64,000 bases of DNA from Kingdonia uniflora. Taxonomy: Eukaryota > Streptophyta > Magnoliopsida > Ranunculales > Circaeasteraceae. Below, piece after piece: positions 1-11,468 of the stretch. A model generated the notes under the pieces. It made no database searches, had not been told where the DNA came from, and was given only the letters and a program-made list of their open reading frames with translations. Each line of letters starts with the position of its first letter. Position 1 is the stretch's first letter. Location of the stretch: positions 1 to 64,000 of the forward strand of contig JACGCM010001504.1 in the NCBI GenBank assembly GCA_014058105.1. Reading direction: 5' to 3'. The position numbers and the translations under genes are program-made.

Positions 1-790
1 GACTCTTTAAGTGGTTAGTGATGCCTTTGGTTATGCAACGCTCCAACGATATTTATGCGGTTGATGAGAGGTGCATTGTACTTTTATTGATGATTTCATA
101 TTATGTATTTAGATGACATCTTAATATATAGTCAAATATGGGAGGAGCACCTCGTGCATATACGCAAAGTGTTGGGCACATTGCGATCATGGCAACTTTT
201 TCTCAATGGGAAGAAGTGCGAGTTTGGGAAGAAGGAGCTAGTATACTTAGGATTTATCATTAGTGGCGGTGACTTAGGTCAATCCATAAAGATCTCGGTC
301 ATTACTATGGCCTAGACCCCGTACAGTGACGGAAGTGAAAGTTTTATTGGTTTATCAGTATTTATAGAAGTTTATTCAGAATTTTTCACAGATAGCCGCA
401 CCATTACATTCCTTGACAAAGGCCGGTGCGAAGTGTGTGTGGAAAGATCACCATGAGAAGACTTTTTAGTTGCTAAAGCATATTAGTGTTGCCCAATTTA
501 CAGTGGCTTTTTGAGGTTGAAATGGATGCATCAGACTATGCATTAGGGGTAATTATATTATAGAATGGGAAGACGGTTACCTATAATTATGAGATGTTTG
601 TAGAAGCAGTATACAACTATCCTGCCTACGATAAGGATTTCTACGCATTATATCAATCAGTGATGCATTGGTGGAGTTACTTATTAGGGAAGGAAGTTAT
701 GGTACATTCCGATCACAAACCATTACACACCATTGAAGTGGATATCGTACTTACAATAATTCACCTAGATGATCAAGTATAAGAAAAGAG
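1..790 (+). pseudogene. Ty3 reverse transcriptase C-terminus and RNase H, broken
   Basis: The RT palm motif YLDDILIYS is intact near 108-134 and is followed by the thumb region with CEFGKKELVYLGFIIS. Frameshifts separate it from RNase H, where MDASDYALGVIL at about 522-555 and HSDHKPLHTI at about 705-735 are readable. Those supply the first and a later acidic residue of the RNase H active site. The open stretches are 70 and 62 codons with stops between, so the polyprotein cannot be made. It continues into the integrase remnant downstream. Confidence 0.85.
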
Positions 791-999
791 TGGACAACAA
801 AATGGTTGATATGTTATCTCGACCCCTATTACCAACTATTTATGCTTTGTTGGTAGCTATGCAGATACAGTCTATTGTTCCGTCTGAATATGTTATAGGG
901 TATGATGACGACAAGGATCTCAGTGTAATTCACTAGAAGTTATTGCTAGGTAAGACATGCGAGTATGTATTGAAGGATGGTTTAATTTACATGGGTAGT

Positions 1000-2295
1000 T
1001 TACTATGTATTATAGAGAGTAAAGATCATTTATATGGGATTAGAGATGGTCATTGCTCCCAGGTGACAGGTTATTTAAGGATTGAGAAGACTCTTTTGAA
1101 TTTGTAACATTATGTTTATTGGCCGAAGATGCAAGTGGATGTTGCTCATGTGGTTCGTGGTTGCGTTCTATGCAACACATCAAAGCCTTTCAATCGTAAA
1201 TTGGGACTGTACTTACCATTACTAGTTCCTAGCCAATCTTGGGAGAACATTTCGATGGATTTTATGGGTGGTTTGCCCATGACTAAGTATAAGAATGATT
1301 ACCTATTTTTGATGGTAGATCGATTCAGCAAGATGATTGTTCTTATTCCATACCAATAGATGGTCACCGGGGAAGAAGTAATGCGATTGTTTTTCAAAAA
1401 CATTTGGAGGTATTTCAGGCTCCCTACTTATATTATTTTTAATAGGAATAACTACTTTTTAGGGTATTTCTGGAGATCGTTATGGGGGATGATGGACACT
1501 AAGTTGAAGAGAAGTACCACCTTTTATCCGCAGACTGATGGGCAAACAGAGGTAGTTAATCCTATTTTGGTTCATTTGCTACGGGGATTTCATTATAAGC
1601 ATCCTAAGACTTGGGATGAGAGTTTACCATATCTTTAGTTTGTAACCGGGCGATTCATGGTTTCATTTTGAAGTCTCCATTTGAAGTTTGTCTAGGGGAC
1701 TTGCCTCAAAACCCCTTTGGTATGGCTTTTAGTTTTGGTGACAAAACGGTATCAGGGAAAGAGGAAGATGATCAAGTTAAAGCTCAACATTTTATTGAGA
1801 GGATAAACAAGGTTCATGAGGTGGTTAAATTATAATTGAAGAAGACTTAAGCAAAGTATAAGGCTCGACACGACAAGCATCGGGTTGAGTGCACTTTTAA
1901 GATGGCGACCTATTTGGTTGCATTTGGGTAAGGAACGACTAAAGGGGGAAGGTAAAAAACTCAAGCCTATTCATTATGGTCTGCTTACGATACTGAAGAA
2001 GATTGGTGACATCGCATTCCAATTGGATTTGCCACCTTTCATGAAGATGTATTCAGTGATTAATGTCGAGCATTTGAAGATGTTTGAGCCGTCTCTTTTA
2101 TATCAAGACTTTACAATCGATACTCGCCTACCGTCAGTTGATGACTTATGGATGGAAAAAAAGATCTGTTATATGAGGATAATATTCTAGAGAGGAAAGT
2201 TCATGCTACAAGATGGGGTATTATTGAATTGTTCTGAGTTTGGAAGAAAGGTCAACTACCTAGCAAGTCGAAGTGGTACAACAGGGAAATGGCCA
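1000..2295 (+). pseudogene. Ty3 integrase with C-terminal chromodomain-like tail, broken
   Basis: A histidine-rich zinc-finger region ends in RGCVLCNTSKP at about 1159-1191. The core has MDFMGGLP (first catalytic Asp, about 1255) and FYPQTDGQTEVVN (catalytic Glu, about 1532-1570). The second Asp position reads FNRNNYF instead of the usual SDRD-type sequence, so that acid is lost. Several stops occur (about 1357, 1636 and others). After the NVEHLKMFEPS C-terminal domain, about 2180-2290 resembles an integrase-linked chromodomain when frames are combined: KV, TRWG, F-V-W-K-K and a final K-W-Y. This supports a chromovirus assignment. Confidence 0.8.
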
Positions 2296-2348
2296 TGGCC
2301 GTATTCATACATCTCCAGTTATAACTTAAGCAGGAGCTTAAGACTCCT

Positions 2349-2360
2349 AAAGGGGGGAGC
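2349..2360 (+). other. Polypurine tract of the chromovirus remnant
   Basis: A run of twelve bases, purine except for its last base, AAAGGGGGGAGC, lies between the end of the integrase and the TGATCC that probably starts the 3' LTR. Its position and base content fit the plus-strand primer of a plus-oriented LTR element. Confidence 0.6.
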
Positions 2361-2362
2361 CG

Positions 2363-2800
2363 TGATCCAGGAGGATATGAAGATCAAACCCCTTCAAAAG
2401 TTTGTAGAATTTCACCGTGTCGGGTAAAGAAGGAATCCGGATGGAAGTCGAGTGATAAACTTATGATATGGATTTCTATCCTAAGCTTGTTGGAAATAGA
2501 CCAGTAAGATCCGGATGCAATCCGGATGGCCTTATGATCCGAATTTGCATCAGGATAAAAATACTTATAGGTCGTTTCGACCATTGGTTTTACCTCTTGA
2601 TCTGTATTGATGTAATAAGTCTCCTAAGTATATAAGTTAGACTTTTGAGTATTTCTTAGAAACATTTTGGTAAGATCCAAGTTTTGTAAGATTGACTTAG
2701 GGTTTGTAGAGGAATTCAATTGAAATCAAATCATTGAGCAATTGAAGCTCTAAAAGGCAAATTCTCCTGCAAATTGTTTATTCTTTGCATTAATTCTTCA
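2363..2800 (+). repeat. Probable 3' LTR of the chromovirus remnant
   Basis: It begins TGATCC two bases after the polypurine tract and can be ended at a CA at 2799-2800. A TATATAAG box at about 2626 would serve as the U3 promoter. The partner LTR is outside the window, so the right border is a guess based on the TG...CA rule and on the start of the next repeat at 2828. Confidence 0.4.
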
Positions 2801-2827
2801 ATTTAGGTTAATCTTAATTCTATTATG

Positions 2828-3260
2828 GATTAGTTTTCCTACCCAAAAGAAAATCAAAATCGTGTCATAGTGATGTATTCGTGAGGGAAATAGAAAAGAG
2901 GATGATACAGTACAAGCAGGTTCGCCGTATCTCTTAAAAATACCTTCTATCTCATCTCTTAAGAGATCAGCTCCTGCTGTGAGTGTTGGCTGCGTGCTTC
3001 CAATGTTCCAGCTGCCAATTCCAGTAACGCTATTCTCGGTCAACTCTAGTAGTTTTAGATCTACAGCCTATGCTTAACTCACTCTGGCAGCTCTAAACCT
3101 AGTTTGTACTGACATGTGGGCCCCACACAAGCCACCACCTGCATTCAAATCACGTGTCCAACCAAGGTCTGAGGATTCGTACTTTTACACAGGATTGTTA
3201 AACTTTTCCATTAGTTGATTGGGACCAACCCCCAATATTTGGCAAGTATCCATATGATAT
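2828..3260. repeat. Dispersed repeat R1, copy 1
   Basis: A block of about 433 bp that recurs in the same orientation at 59501-59946 with clear similarity along its length. Shared landmarks are ACCCAAAAG near the start, CATCTCATCTCTTAAG in the middle, TTCAAATCACGTGTCCAACC in the second half and CCCCCAATATT near the end. It has no long ORF and no obvious terminal inverted repeats. It could be an LTR, a non-autonomous element or a fragment of a larger family; two copies cannot decide. Confidence 0.8.
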
Positions 3261-3680
3261 CTATAGGGATCTGTCCCTTGAGCTGTGCCAAAGTCGAACT
3301 TCCTTAATACTAGACTCACATATTATACACGTGTCATACACAATCATCAATGATACCTAGGCCATGAACTGATGAAGAACATGAACCGGGCACTACAGAT
3401 AAAATATAATAAGTCAAAGATACATGTCTTCCATGAAGTAGCAGTTACACATCCAACTACCACCTGCCCCCATTTTCAGGAGAATGTACCTCTATACGAT
3501 AATGAACTAAGAATGGGGTCTATAAAAATGACGAGTTCCAGGGGACAAATGACCAAATTTTTTAACACTTCAAGACCAAGATTTTCTAGCTCAAGAGATC
3601 ATAAACTTGTAACCAAACATCTGCCTCAAGCAATAAAAGCTACAAATACAAAATCCCCAGGCCGAGGTCATGGTTTTTAC
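3261..3680 (+). repeat. Left part of the B2 5' LTR
   Basis: Inferred as LTR because, once element B is removed, this sequence runs directly into 18668-18798, which ends in CCATTACA next to a primer-binding site. A TATAAAAATG box at 3521-3530 fits a U3 promoter. The ORF that crosses 3372-3752 spans the insertion border and is not a gene. Confidence 0.55.
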
Positions 3681-4424
3681 TGTAATAGCCTAATTCTGGG
3701 ATCTAGACTTAGACTTTACACCAGATATAATCAGAACGCTAATAATAACTAACATAGCAGTTTATTGTAGAAAACCATTGAATATGTTAAAAACCATGAC
3801 CTCTCTTGAGGATTTTAGAAAGATAGATATGTTATTGAGAATACTAGTTATTACAATGAGCACTCTAAATCTATAGAGTTTTGGAGTAGGGATTTTTCTA
3901 TATCGAATTGCCTGCCTTTAATTTGTAGTTCTCTGGTCCTATTTATAGGCCTCATCATATAACCGCTTGACGACCATTAATATTCTTAATGGTGAACGTT
4001 ACAAAGTTAATTTAAGATATTCTTTGACCAGATGATGTAACGTCCTGACCTCTAATGCTATGCAATGGCTCTATTGATGAATGTACACTTGCGTACATCG
4101 AACTGCAGACGTAGAGGTCAAAAGCGATGACTTGAACTGAGGAATATTGAATATGTCTTTAGTAGTATTTCCTGTATGCCGACGTGGTCGAGGATGAAGC
4201 TTTGAGTCTGAGATACAAAATAAGCTATTACAAGATGGTTCTCAACCAATAGCATGAGGAACTTCATGGACGAGTGGTGTTGGTTATGAAATTTATACTA
4301 TATTTGCTTCCTGACATTGCTATCTTGATACTTTCTGTGCCACGTGCTCTGTTGGTGAGATCGAAAGCTCGTATGTAGTTCGAAGATGAAACATAAGTTT
4401 GAGATATGGTATACGCTACTACTA
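3681..4424 (-). repeat. 3' LTR of element B
   Basis: 744 bp, matching 17917-18662 along its whole length with scattered substitutions, so the insertion is not recent. The outer end abuts the target duplication TTTAC. The inner end has degenerated to CTACTACTA where the partner has CCACAACA, and it is followed directly by the polypurine tract of the minus-strand element. Confidence 0.92.
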
Positions 4425-4437
4425 CCGCCCCCTCTCA
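4425..4437 (-). other. Polypurine tract of element B
   Basis: Plus-strand CCGCCCCCTCTCA reads as TGAGAGGGGGCGG on the element's coding strand, immediately upstream of the 3' LTR. This is the place and composition expected of the second-strand primer and confirms the minus orientation. Confidence 0.75.
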
Positions 4438-4495
4438 GCCAGCAGTATGAGAAACCTTGCAGGCGAGTGGTATTGGTTGAGAAGTGTCATTAATA
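4430..4495. repeat. Partial duplicate of an LTR segment just inside the 3' LTR of B
   Basis: The stretch TCTCAGCCAGCAGTATGAG to GGTTGAGAAG resembles an internal LTR segment (TCTCAACCAATAGCATGAG to the GTTGGTT stretch, about 4239-4300, and again at 18479-18540). It may be a leftover of an earlier LTR or a template-switch product. Confidence 0.55.
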
Positions 4496-4740
4496 CTGTA
4501 GTTAAAATTTGGGATTCATTTTCAATGCATATTCATAAGTATCTTGTTTATGGCTTTTGAGTTTTCGAGAACCAAAGGTTCTAGTCAATGTTTATTGGCA
4601 TGGGAAATCCTTCTGTCGTTGGGAATCTGAAGAGTCTGTTTTAAATATTAATCATAGAATAAAAGGCATTCGGAAGTGAGAGTGAGGAACCAAGTCTTCG
4701 TCTCTGACTCTTTTCTTCTCTATTCTTGGCTGTTGAGAGT

Positions 4741-5047
4741 ATGGTGACTACTAGGAACCAATCTCGGGAGTCTGGGATTCGTAGAAGATGGAGGAATTAT
4801 GTATCCCATACCTTGTAGACCACCTCTATATTTGTCGACACTGATTCCTGTGTCGCCTACTTATCACCGCATGTCATATGAAGAAGTGATGGAGGCGAGT
4901 GATAATTATTATCAGATGGCGCGGTTTCACTATCTGCTGACATCTGAGGTAAGGCGCCGAAATGGGCCTCGTTTGCCAGTGGAGGAGGCTGTTATAACTG
5001 AAGATGAAGTGGCTGGCGTTCGTCTGAGGGAGTCTTACCGGTATTAA
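4741..5047 (+). pseudogene. Opposite-strand coding remnant within B (first part)
   Basis: An ATG at 4741 opens a frame starting MVTTRNQSRESGIRRRW. After a frameshift, a 60-80 residue acidic segment continues to a stop at 5045. The product is unrecognised. It lies on the strand opposite to B's gag-pol, where Tat elements are known to carry extra ORFs, and may be the first exon of the longer opposite-strand gene downstream. No domain can be named. Confidence 0.35.
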
Positions 5048-6676
5048 TGAGCGCGTAATTATGGCATTTTTAATATACCCGAACATGTATTTTAGTCATC
5101 CATTATATTTAATATTGGATACTTATGCGCGTTTGTTTGATTGTAGCTATTGGAGATGGATATTTAAAACCAAGCTCTTAAAGTCAAGTTAAAGTCTCTC
5201 CAGCAGTTCATAACATAAAAATTCAAAGGCACAATATATTTGGTCTCAAGATTGAGCGACTAATCTCCTATATAAGGCTAGGATGAGGCCTCTTCTTAGA
5301 TGAGCAATAATTGATATTAATTAGGTTCTAATTAGTTTTCTCTTGGTACTTTATGATTGATAAGTTAATGCATCATATCAAAGGCTTGACCATAGTTTTG
5401 GTTTGGTGTACGATAACTTTGGATACAAACAAGTGCTACTAACCGTAGACTTGATTTGGAGATCTAAACAAGAGGAAATACTAGAGAAATCACTCAAGCT
5501 TAGCCATGGTGGAGTTGATAATTCTCTAAGACACTCTTCACCATCACTTAAAATCATAACTACTAAATACTTGACCATAGATTGAGTGGCTTATTTTATA
5601 ACATCGTATGTGCTTATCACGAACATATGATGGGTGGAGATATTAAGATCTAGTTATATATCGATTAGTATTTTGAATGGTAGAGGCTAAGTCTGAACCT
5701 TAGCTCTCTCCCTCATTAAGTTTTATAATTAGTTTTTATTTCTTCTTCTTAGATTATCTTTTATAAAACCGTAATTCGGCCTAGAAAGTATTTGTTTTCC
5801 CAAACCTCCTTGTGGATTTGATCCCACTTATTCGTGCTACAATTCGATAATCGTACTTTGAGCGGGTATTTTTCTAGGGGCCCTAAAAACCTCTTATCAG
5901 GTATCCTGCTAGTGAATGGGTTCTTTCTAAAAGGTAGGACATTCCGTCTGTCTCTAGTATGCGGGGTAAGGGTTATGGTGGAAGAGGTGGGAGGATGCAG
6001 GGGATCATTTTCTTCCATAGACCATAGATTTTGGCTATGAAGAGGATCTTTCATCTATGACTTCTAGTTTTGACTATTTCCCGAATCTTGCTGCATGGGA
6101 TCAGGGTTTGGAAGTTGCTTCAATTTTTCATCATCTTCTTTGCTGATTCCTGAAAAGTAATTCAAACTGTAACTTTGTTATGTAATATGTTGTAACTATT
6201 GAGGGCATTTTGTTATCTGTAAAGTATTATGTAAAGAAAATTTCAAATTAATCAAATAACTTTGTTCTGAGGTCATGATTCTTTATCGCGAACTTGTCTG
6301 TGTAGTTTGCTATTTATAAAATAGGAGTTAGATATCATGGGGTAAGATAGGGTTAGATATTGTTTTCTGTGATCTGTATACTCGAACTGGGTGACAAAGT
6401 TTTCCATACTATGAGAAAGGGTGGGCATTAATCTATAGGTACTACTGCTGGATTTACGTGATCTTGTATATTGCCCCATGGTATATTTTCATGTACAAAA
6501 TTTGAGAAGATATTTCATATTATGGAAAGAATGACCTGTCACAATATTCTTCATTTGATGTTGATATTCTGCTGTTCCGTAAACTTTCTATGAGCAATAT
6601 ATCCTTTGGTCAAATTAGTGGGGTGATATTTGCAAAGATCTTCTTGGCGGTTATAAAATCATGAATCTCGGCTGTT
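5048..6676. other. Internal region of B without recognisable genes
   Basis: Low-complexity AT-rich sequence between two opposite-strand coding remnants. Short ORFs occur on both strands but none shows a known motif or splice-supported continuation. Confidence 0.5.
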
Positions 6677-6976
6677 TTGGTTTGCATCTTCTGTAGGGAT
6701 AATTTTGCTGTGGAGGTGGTGAGTTTATCCATGGTGAGGACTCTTGCTCATGGTGCTCATCATGTAGCAGATGGTCGCTTTCATATCAAGGTTGTTGAAC
6801 TTCGTGAGTGGTATTTTCGCCGACTTCCTTACGATGCCGTGTTGCCGGAATGGCTGTTGAATCTGACTAGACTAGATGAAGAAGGGATGCGTGTAGAGTA
6901 TGACCAATTTTTCTTGCGTAACCTGTTTCAAAGGTCATTGCTGAGTGCCACGGTGCGGGAACTAACTGTTAGATAG
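6677..6976 (+). pseudogene. Opposite-strand coding remnant within B (second part)
   Basis: A 99-codon open stretch with a mixed, globular-looking composition (VADGRFHIKVVELREWYF, then RLPYDAVLPEWL). It points the same way as the 8144-12995 coding remnants and convergent to B's pol. I do not recognise the family. Frame context and codon pattern look more protein-like than the surroundings, hence listed with modest confidence. Confidence 0.35.
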
Positions 6977-8143
6977 CTCGCATATGACAAGATCACTGAA
7001 GAGGATGCCAGGGTAGTAAAAGGGGAGATCATTCTGTGTGGGGAGGCATATCACCGAGGATGTTTTAGATGTGACTTGGAAGTTTGGTAAGCTCAAAGCC
7101 TTGAAGCTCGTAATAAGTAATCTGTTTTTGAGCGTTTTGTGGTTGGGTTTGAATAAATGTAAGATGAGGGATCTTGAGATGATAAAAGAATGTGATGTCT
7201 TGATCTGATTGAATAAAAATAAAGTATTATGTTTTAATATTTGTATACGGATATTGTGGGAGACAGCTGTAGGATTTTAACAACTGTATTGATATCTTCG
7301 CATTTTGAATATTAATCTATTTTAGGAAAGTTGTACGATCTTGGCAGGGTATTAAAGTAAGGTGATTGGTTATTGTACTGTGTTTGAGGAAGAGATGTAA
7401 AATTGTGTAATGGCAGACAATATGGACAGACGTGATGACGGTTGACATTATTACAGAAGTCATGATGATGCGTACAACCGAAAAAAATGTGTCTGTAGAG
7501 ACAGTAGGGATGGCTGACGCGTGTCAGAAGGAGCCGTCGTTTTATAAACCGAGGGAAAGTATAAAAATGCGCATCTCTCTCCCTCATAAATTATCTACAG
7601 TTTCAAAGAGAAAAAAAAGTTGTGTCAATCTTATTTCCAAGGAGAGGAAACGTTTTAGTGGTGAGTGTGATTTGAGAAAGAGATCTTCATCAGGTGATAA
7701 AAAAACTCTCTGAGAAGTGACAGGAACGTTCATACTCGAAAAGACGTCCGGGTAAAGCAAAGGATTGCTATTCTTCAAGTATAGGCTGGTAATATAAAGC
7801 TTCGTCCAGTTGATTTGTTTAGTAATCTGTGCGATATTTGTTGTAATCTGTTTGATATGTATAGTAACCTATTTGATACGTATAGTAACTGGTTTGATAT
7901 GTACATCTGATAATATAAGAGTTTTGGGGTGTTTGAATAAAAATGGGGATTATGAGTTTAAGTATATGAATAGAGTGTCAGAGAGAGAAAATATGCATTT
8001 GGGGAAGAAAGGGGAAATTTGAAATGATTGATTTTATATTTGTTTTGGGAATTTGTAAAATAGACGTGCTGACTGGGAATTTTGCATGTATGTGATGTTG
8101 AGAAAATGATAAAAAATATATTTATGTATATTATAGGTTTAAT
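6977..8143. other. Internal region of B, no gene recognised
   Basis: About 1.2 kb between opposite-strand coding remnants. It has a short repeat of TTTGATATGTATAGTAAC-like units at about 7845-7905 and purine-rich stretches but no supported gene. Confidence 0.45.
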
Positions 8144-8604
8144 ATGCGGTCTAAGCCTAGTATTCCCACTAGTAAATTTGTAGTATCGTCCAGCTCTAAG
8201 GAAACATCATCATCAGGGAGGGGGGACGAGTGTAGTGTGATGGTGGAAATTGTAAATAGTATAAAGAGAAGCATAGAGGGTGGGGAACCCAGTAAGGTTG
8301 AGGAGGTGATAGAAAGGGAGGGTAAATCAGGGAATAGGGGATTCCTTGTGATATACCCAGAGGGGGTAGATGTAGGGAAAGAGTATTTGAAATATAAATA
8401 GATATTGTAGGGGGAATGAGGAAGTTATGTGGAGGAGTAAGGTTTATGGTTTAGGGCCTTTATCCCCGGTAAAGGGGAGAAGACTGTCTACTACCAAGTC
8501 CCATGCTTTGTGAAGTGGAAGAAGGATAGAGGGAGTGGTGAGGGGGTCAGTCTTTCATATTATAATGGGCTTGGGCTATCAGGCCCGAGGGATGGATTTT
8601 TATG

Positions 8605-9122
8605 TTTTTTGAATCAGGTCGTATACGGCCTTAGAATTCCTTTGACCTTTTTTTAGAAAGGGGTTATGAATATGTTATAGTGTTGCCCTGCCCTGTAAAA
8701 TGTGAATGTTTATGAAATGATGAGGGTATGTGAGGTACTGAATGAGAAATGGAAGAAGGAATGGATTGTTAAGAATTTTGAAGCTGAAGATGTAATAAAG
8801 TTTTATAAATTGAAATATGTCGAAGGTCGAAGTGGTGGTTACCTGTATAGTGATTTCGAATCTGTGGGTAGACCATGGAACAACCACTTTGTGTGGGCAA
8901 AGGGTAACTGTATGCAGGTTCCAGATGAACCGGCACTCGAACTGAACCATAAATATTATAGTCCGAGTAAGTAATGTTGACCAATCTTTAAATAAAATAT
9001 TCTTGTCTTTGATCTGTTACTTAATGTTGTGTTCCTTATTTTACCAGAGCTCAAGCCTTTATCCACGCCGAACAAGACTAGCCTGTTCGACTGTGTTACT
9101 CGAGATCTAGACGAGCTAAAAT
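8605..9122 (+). pseudogene. Transposase_28-like exon pair in the opposite-strand ORF
   Basis: After in-frame stops near 8655-8700, a 90-codon open stretch (8702-8974) reads through WKKEWIVKNFEAEDVIKFY, SGGYLYSDFES and WNNHFVWAKG. A plausible intron follows, with donor GTAATG at about 8971 and acceptor TTTTACCAG ending at about 9047; the downstream exon continues to a TAG at about 9121-9123. The aromatic spacing (Y-L-Y, then W and H-F-V-W) is what prompts the Transposase_28 comparison. A profile search would settle it. Confidence 0.45.
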
Positions 9123-9766
9123 AGGTACTCAGTGAGTTGGGTATCTGTAAAGACAAAATGGTATATTATGTAGTTCTCAAGGTTCAACGAGCTCAGGAGA
9201 AACGAGTTATTGCAGAGGGAAAAACTATCTTGACTGTTGCTGATGTTCTTAGTGTACCACTTCCTGTATCTCTGAGTATTAAGCATAATGTTCGGCGGCC
9301 TATGAGGCCAGTTTGGCAGAGGGCCTCTGTAACCGGGGGGCGACCACGGCACAAGAGATCACAAAGTCTATATCTGGCGAAGTGGCTGAGAATCTTGAAG
9401 TTGCTCCTGTTGAGGTCGAGAAGTCCTCGCTGAAAAGAAAAAGGCATGAAGAAAAGGTAGTTCTCGAACTAAACCTCATGCCTAAACTAAGATGGCAGAG
9501 CTGGAGTTGAAATACTACTCGATGGCTGGGACGGATCTGGAGTAGCTCGATGCAGAGTATTACGAACATACTTTTACGGTACTCTTTTTTCTTTTAGAAA
9601 TCCTTAATTATTTTGTATTCGGACTGAAAATTGTTGTGCTGATTTTGATTATGTATACTTGTACTGGCAGCTCTCAATGCTGCTGAAGGGGGCTAAAACG
9701 TGTTTGGAACAGAAGAGCCATGAGTTTGGGGTTCTTACAGTGAGATTTTAAGTTCAATCTGCTCGC

Positions 9767-10138
9767 TTGAAAAAGTTTGTGGACCAATATGCTCATTTAA
9801 AGGAGCTCAAAGCTGTGCTCAAGCTGGAGAAGGAGCAGAGAGTTGAAGAGGCTAAAGCGACTGTAGAGCTCTCAACAAAATACTCAGATCAGGTAGCCCA
9901 TGAGGATGTAATGTCAAAATCGGTTGAAGCTCGTAAAGTGAAGCGAAATCACTTTATCCAATCATATTATGATTTTGGATTGAGTCCAGCTGATGTGGAT
10001 CTAGGCCGGGTCGAATGGTACAAGGAGATAAAGTTCCTTTTAGAGGCTCTGGAGGAAGTGATGGTGAACGCTGGTGTTTCTCCTGAGAAGGTGTTGGAGA
10101 TTCCACCAGAAAATACTGGACCAGTCCGAGTAACTTAA
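9767..10138 (+). pseudogene. Coiled-coil segment of the opposite-strand ORF
   Basis: A 123-codon open stretch. The first 60 residues are heptad-like and charged (HLKELKAVLKLEKEQRVEEA). The second half contains FIQSYYDFGLSPADVDLG followed by an acidic Leu-rich segment ending at a TAA at 10136. It reads in the same direction as the neighbouring remnants and probably belonged to one protein with them. Function unknown. Confidence 0.45.
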
Positions 10139-11048
10139 AAAATATTGGATCCTCCTTCTGATCATGTTGATCCAAGCTATCCGGTTGGGTAAAAATTGGA
10201 TCCTCCATCTGAGGTAGAGCTCAACAAGAATCTCTAAACCTTCTGTGGTATTCTGTTTTTGATTTGATATAGTTCGTATGACACCGAAGTGATAGTACTC
10301 TGTATCTGCTGAAGTTTGAGTGATGATTTGAAACATTTTTGTTTTGGAAGTCTGTATTATAACAACATATTTGTACTATGTATAGGATATAGAACGACTG
10401 AGAAAAACAAACTCCAAGATGGAGAAATCATTGAGTAGAGCGAGGGATTCTGTGGCTCGTATGCAATAGGTACTTAATAAAAATGAATATGAGAGAAAGA
10501 GTTTTAAGTTGAATTAAGAGAAAACTTTTAAAGAGCTATATGATCTTCAATGTAGATATGCTAAGATAAAAATAAAAAGGGATGAGGTGTTAAGGAAAGA
10601 AGAGGAAAGGGGGTCATTAGTCCAAAAACTAAAAGAGTTTACCTGTTTTAGCGACCCAATTGATAAGGCTAGGTGTCATAGTATGTTAATAGCCCTGACA
10701 TTGTATTTTGAGGTCGAAGCAGATAGTGAACGAGGGTTAAAAAAAGCTTAGGTAGAGCTTTTGCAGGAGAGAGGTGTAGTTTCGGATCCATCTTAAGTTA
10801 TATTTTTGGCTCAAGAAGCACGCAATCATCACAGTTTAGAGGTGAGAAAGTGTTTTGCTCGAGATGGTTTTTCTATTATATAGGGTGATGTTAAACCTTT
10901 ATCTGATGCATTTGGCTTTATGTAGGATCGGAGGACTATAAAAATTGTATTTTTCAGGATAAGGAAAGAGCAAATAGAGGTTCAAAAGCGATTAGAGAGT
11001 GAATTAATGGGGTTACAAGATGAGTTATTATAACATGTAGAGCAATAA

Positions 11049-11468
11049 ATGTCTTTAGCAACGCGGTTGTCGAAAGAAGTGGCTGTTCAAATAAAGGTTG
11101 AAGTGGATTTGAGGGCTTTAGGTGTATTACAGAAAGACACGCATCAACGGCTGCATAAAACGCAAATGACATTGAAGGATCATCTATATCTGTCGCTAGC
11201 AAAAGTCGCTGCTCAAACAAAACATGAGCGTCATATAGACAGTATTATTAAATTTTATGGGGGAGAAATGTCCAGGGTAGAGAACAAATTTAGGAAATTT
11301 GTGATAGGATGTGGGAAGGATTTTGATGTGGAAAATGCCAAGGCTGAGGATATGTGGTTTACCAGAGTTGACAAACCCATTCCAAGGTCAAGGGAACTGT
11401 CATCAGAAGAGGGTGAGGAGGAGGTCGAAAGCCTGATACCCCAATCATGCCGTAAACAACGTCCGTAG
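11049..11468 (+). pseudogene. Coiled-coil segment of the opposite-strand ORF (later part)
   Basis: 139 open codons, rich in Lys, Glu and Ala, ending in an acidic stretch SSEEGEEEVESL and a TAG. No domain recognised. The interval 11780-12660 continues with long charged helices broken by stops, and 12687-12995 is a last open stretch ending in Ser-rich SDSSSKE and TAA, a natural-looking C-terminus. Confidence 0.4.

Larger units (their letters stand above)
1..2295 (+). mobile_element. 3' half of a Ty3/gypsy chromovirus-type element
   Basis: Decayed pol running off the left edge of the window. In order: the end of reverse transcriptase (YLDDILIYS box near 108-134), RNase H, an integrase zinc finger, the integrase core and a C-terminal chromodomain-like stretch. 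Every domain is interrupted by stops or frameshifts, so this is a dead copy. A polypurine tract at 2349-2360 follows, then a possible 3' LTR. The 5' LTR, gag and protease lie outside the window. The domain order RT-RH-INT and the GQTE-type integrase motif are those of Ty3 chromoviruses; the exact clade (CRM, Tekay or Reina) is not resolved. Confidence 0.85.

Noticed and set aside
3372..3752. 126-codon plus-strand ORF
   Set aside because: It crosses the junction between the B2 LTR and the inserted element B at 3680/3681, so it is a chance product of insertion.
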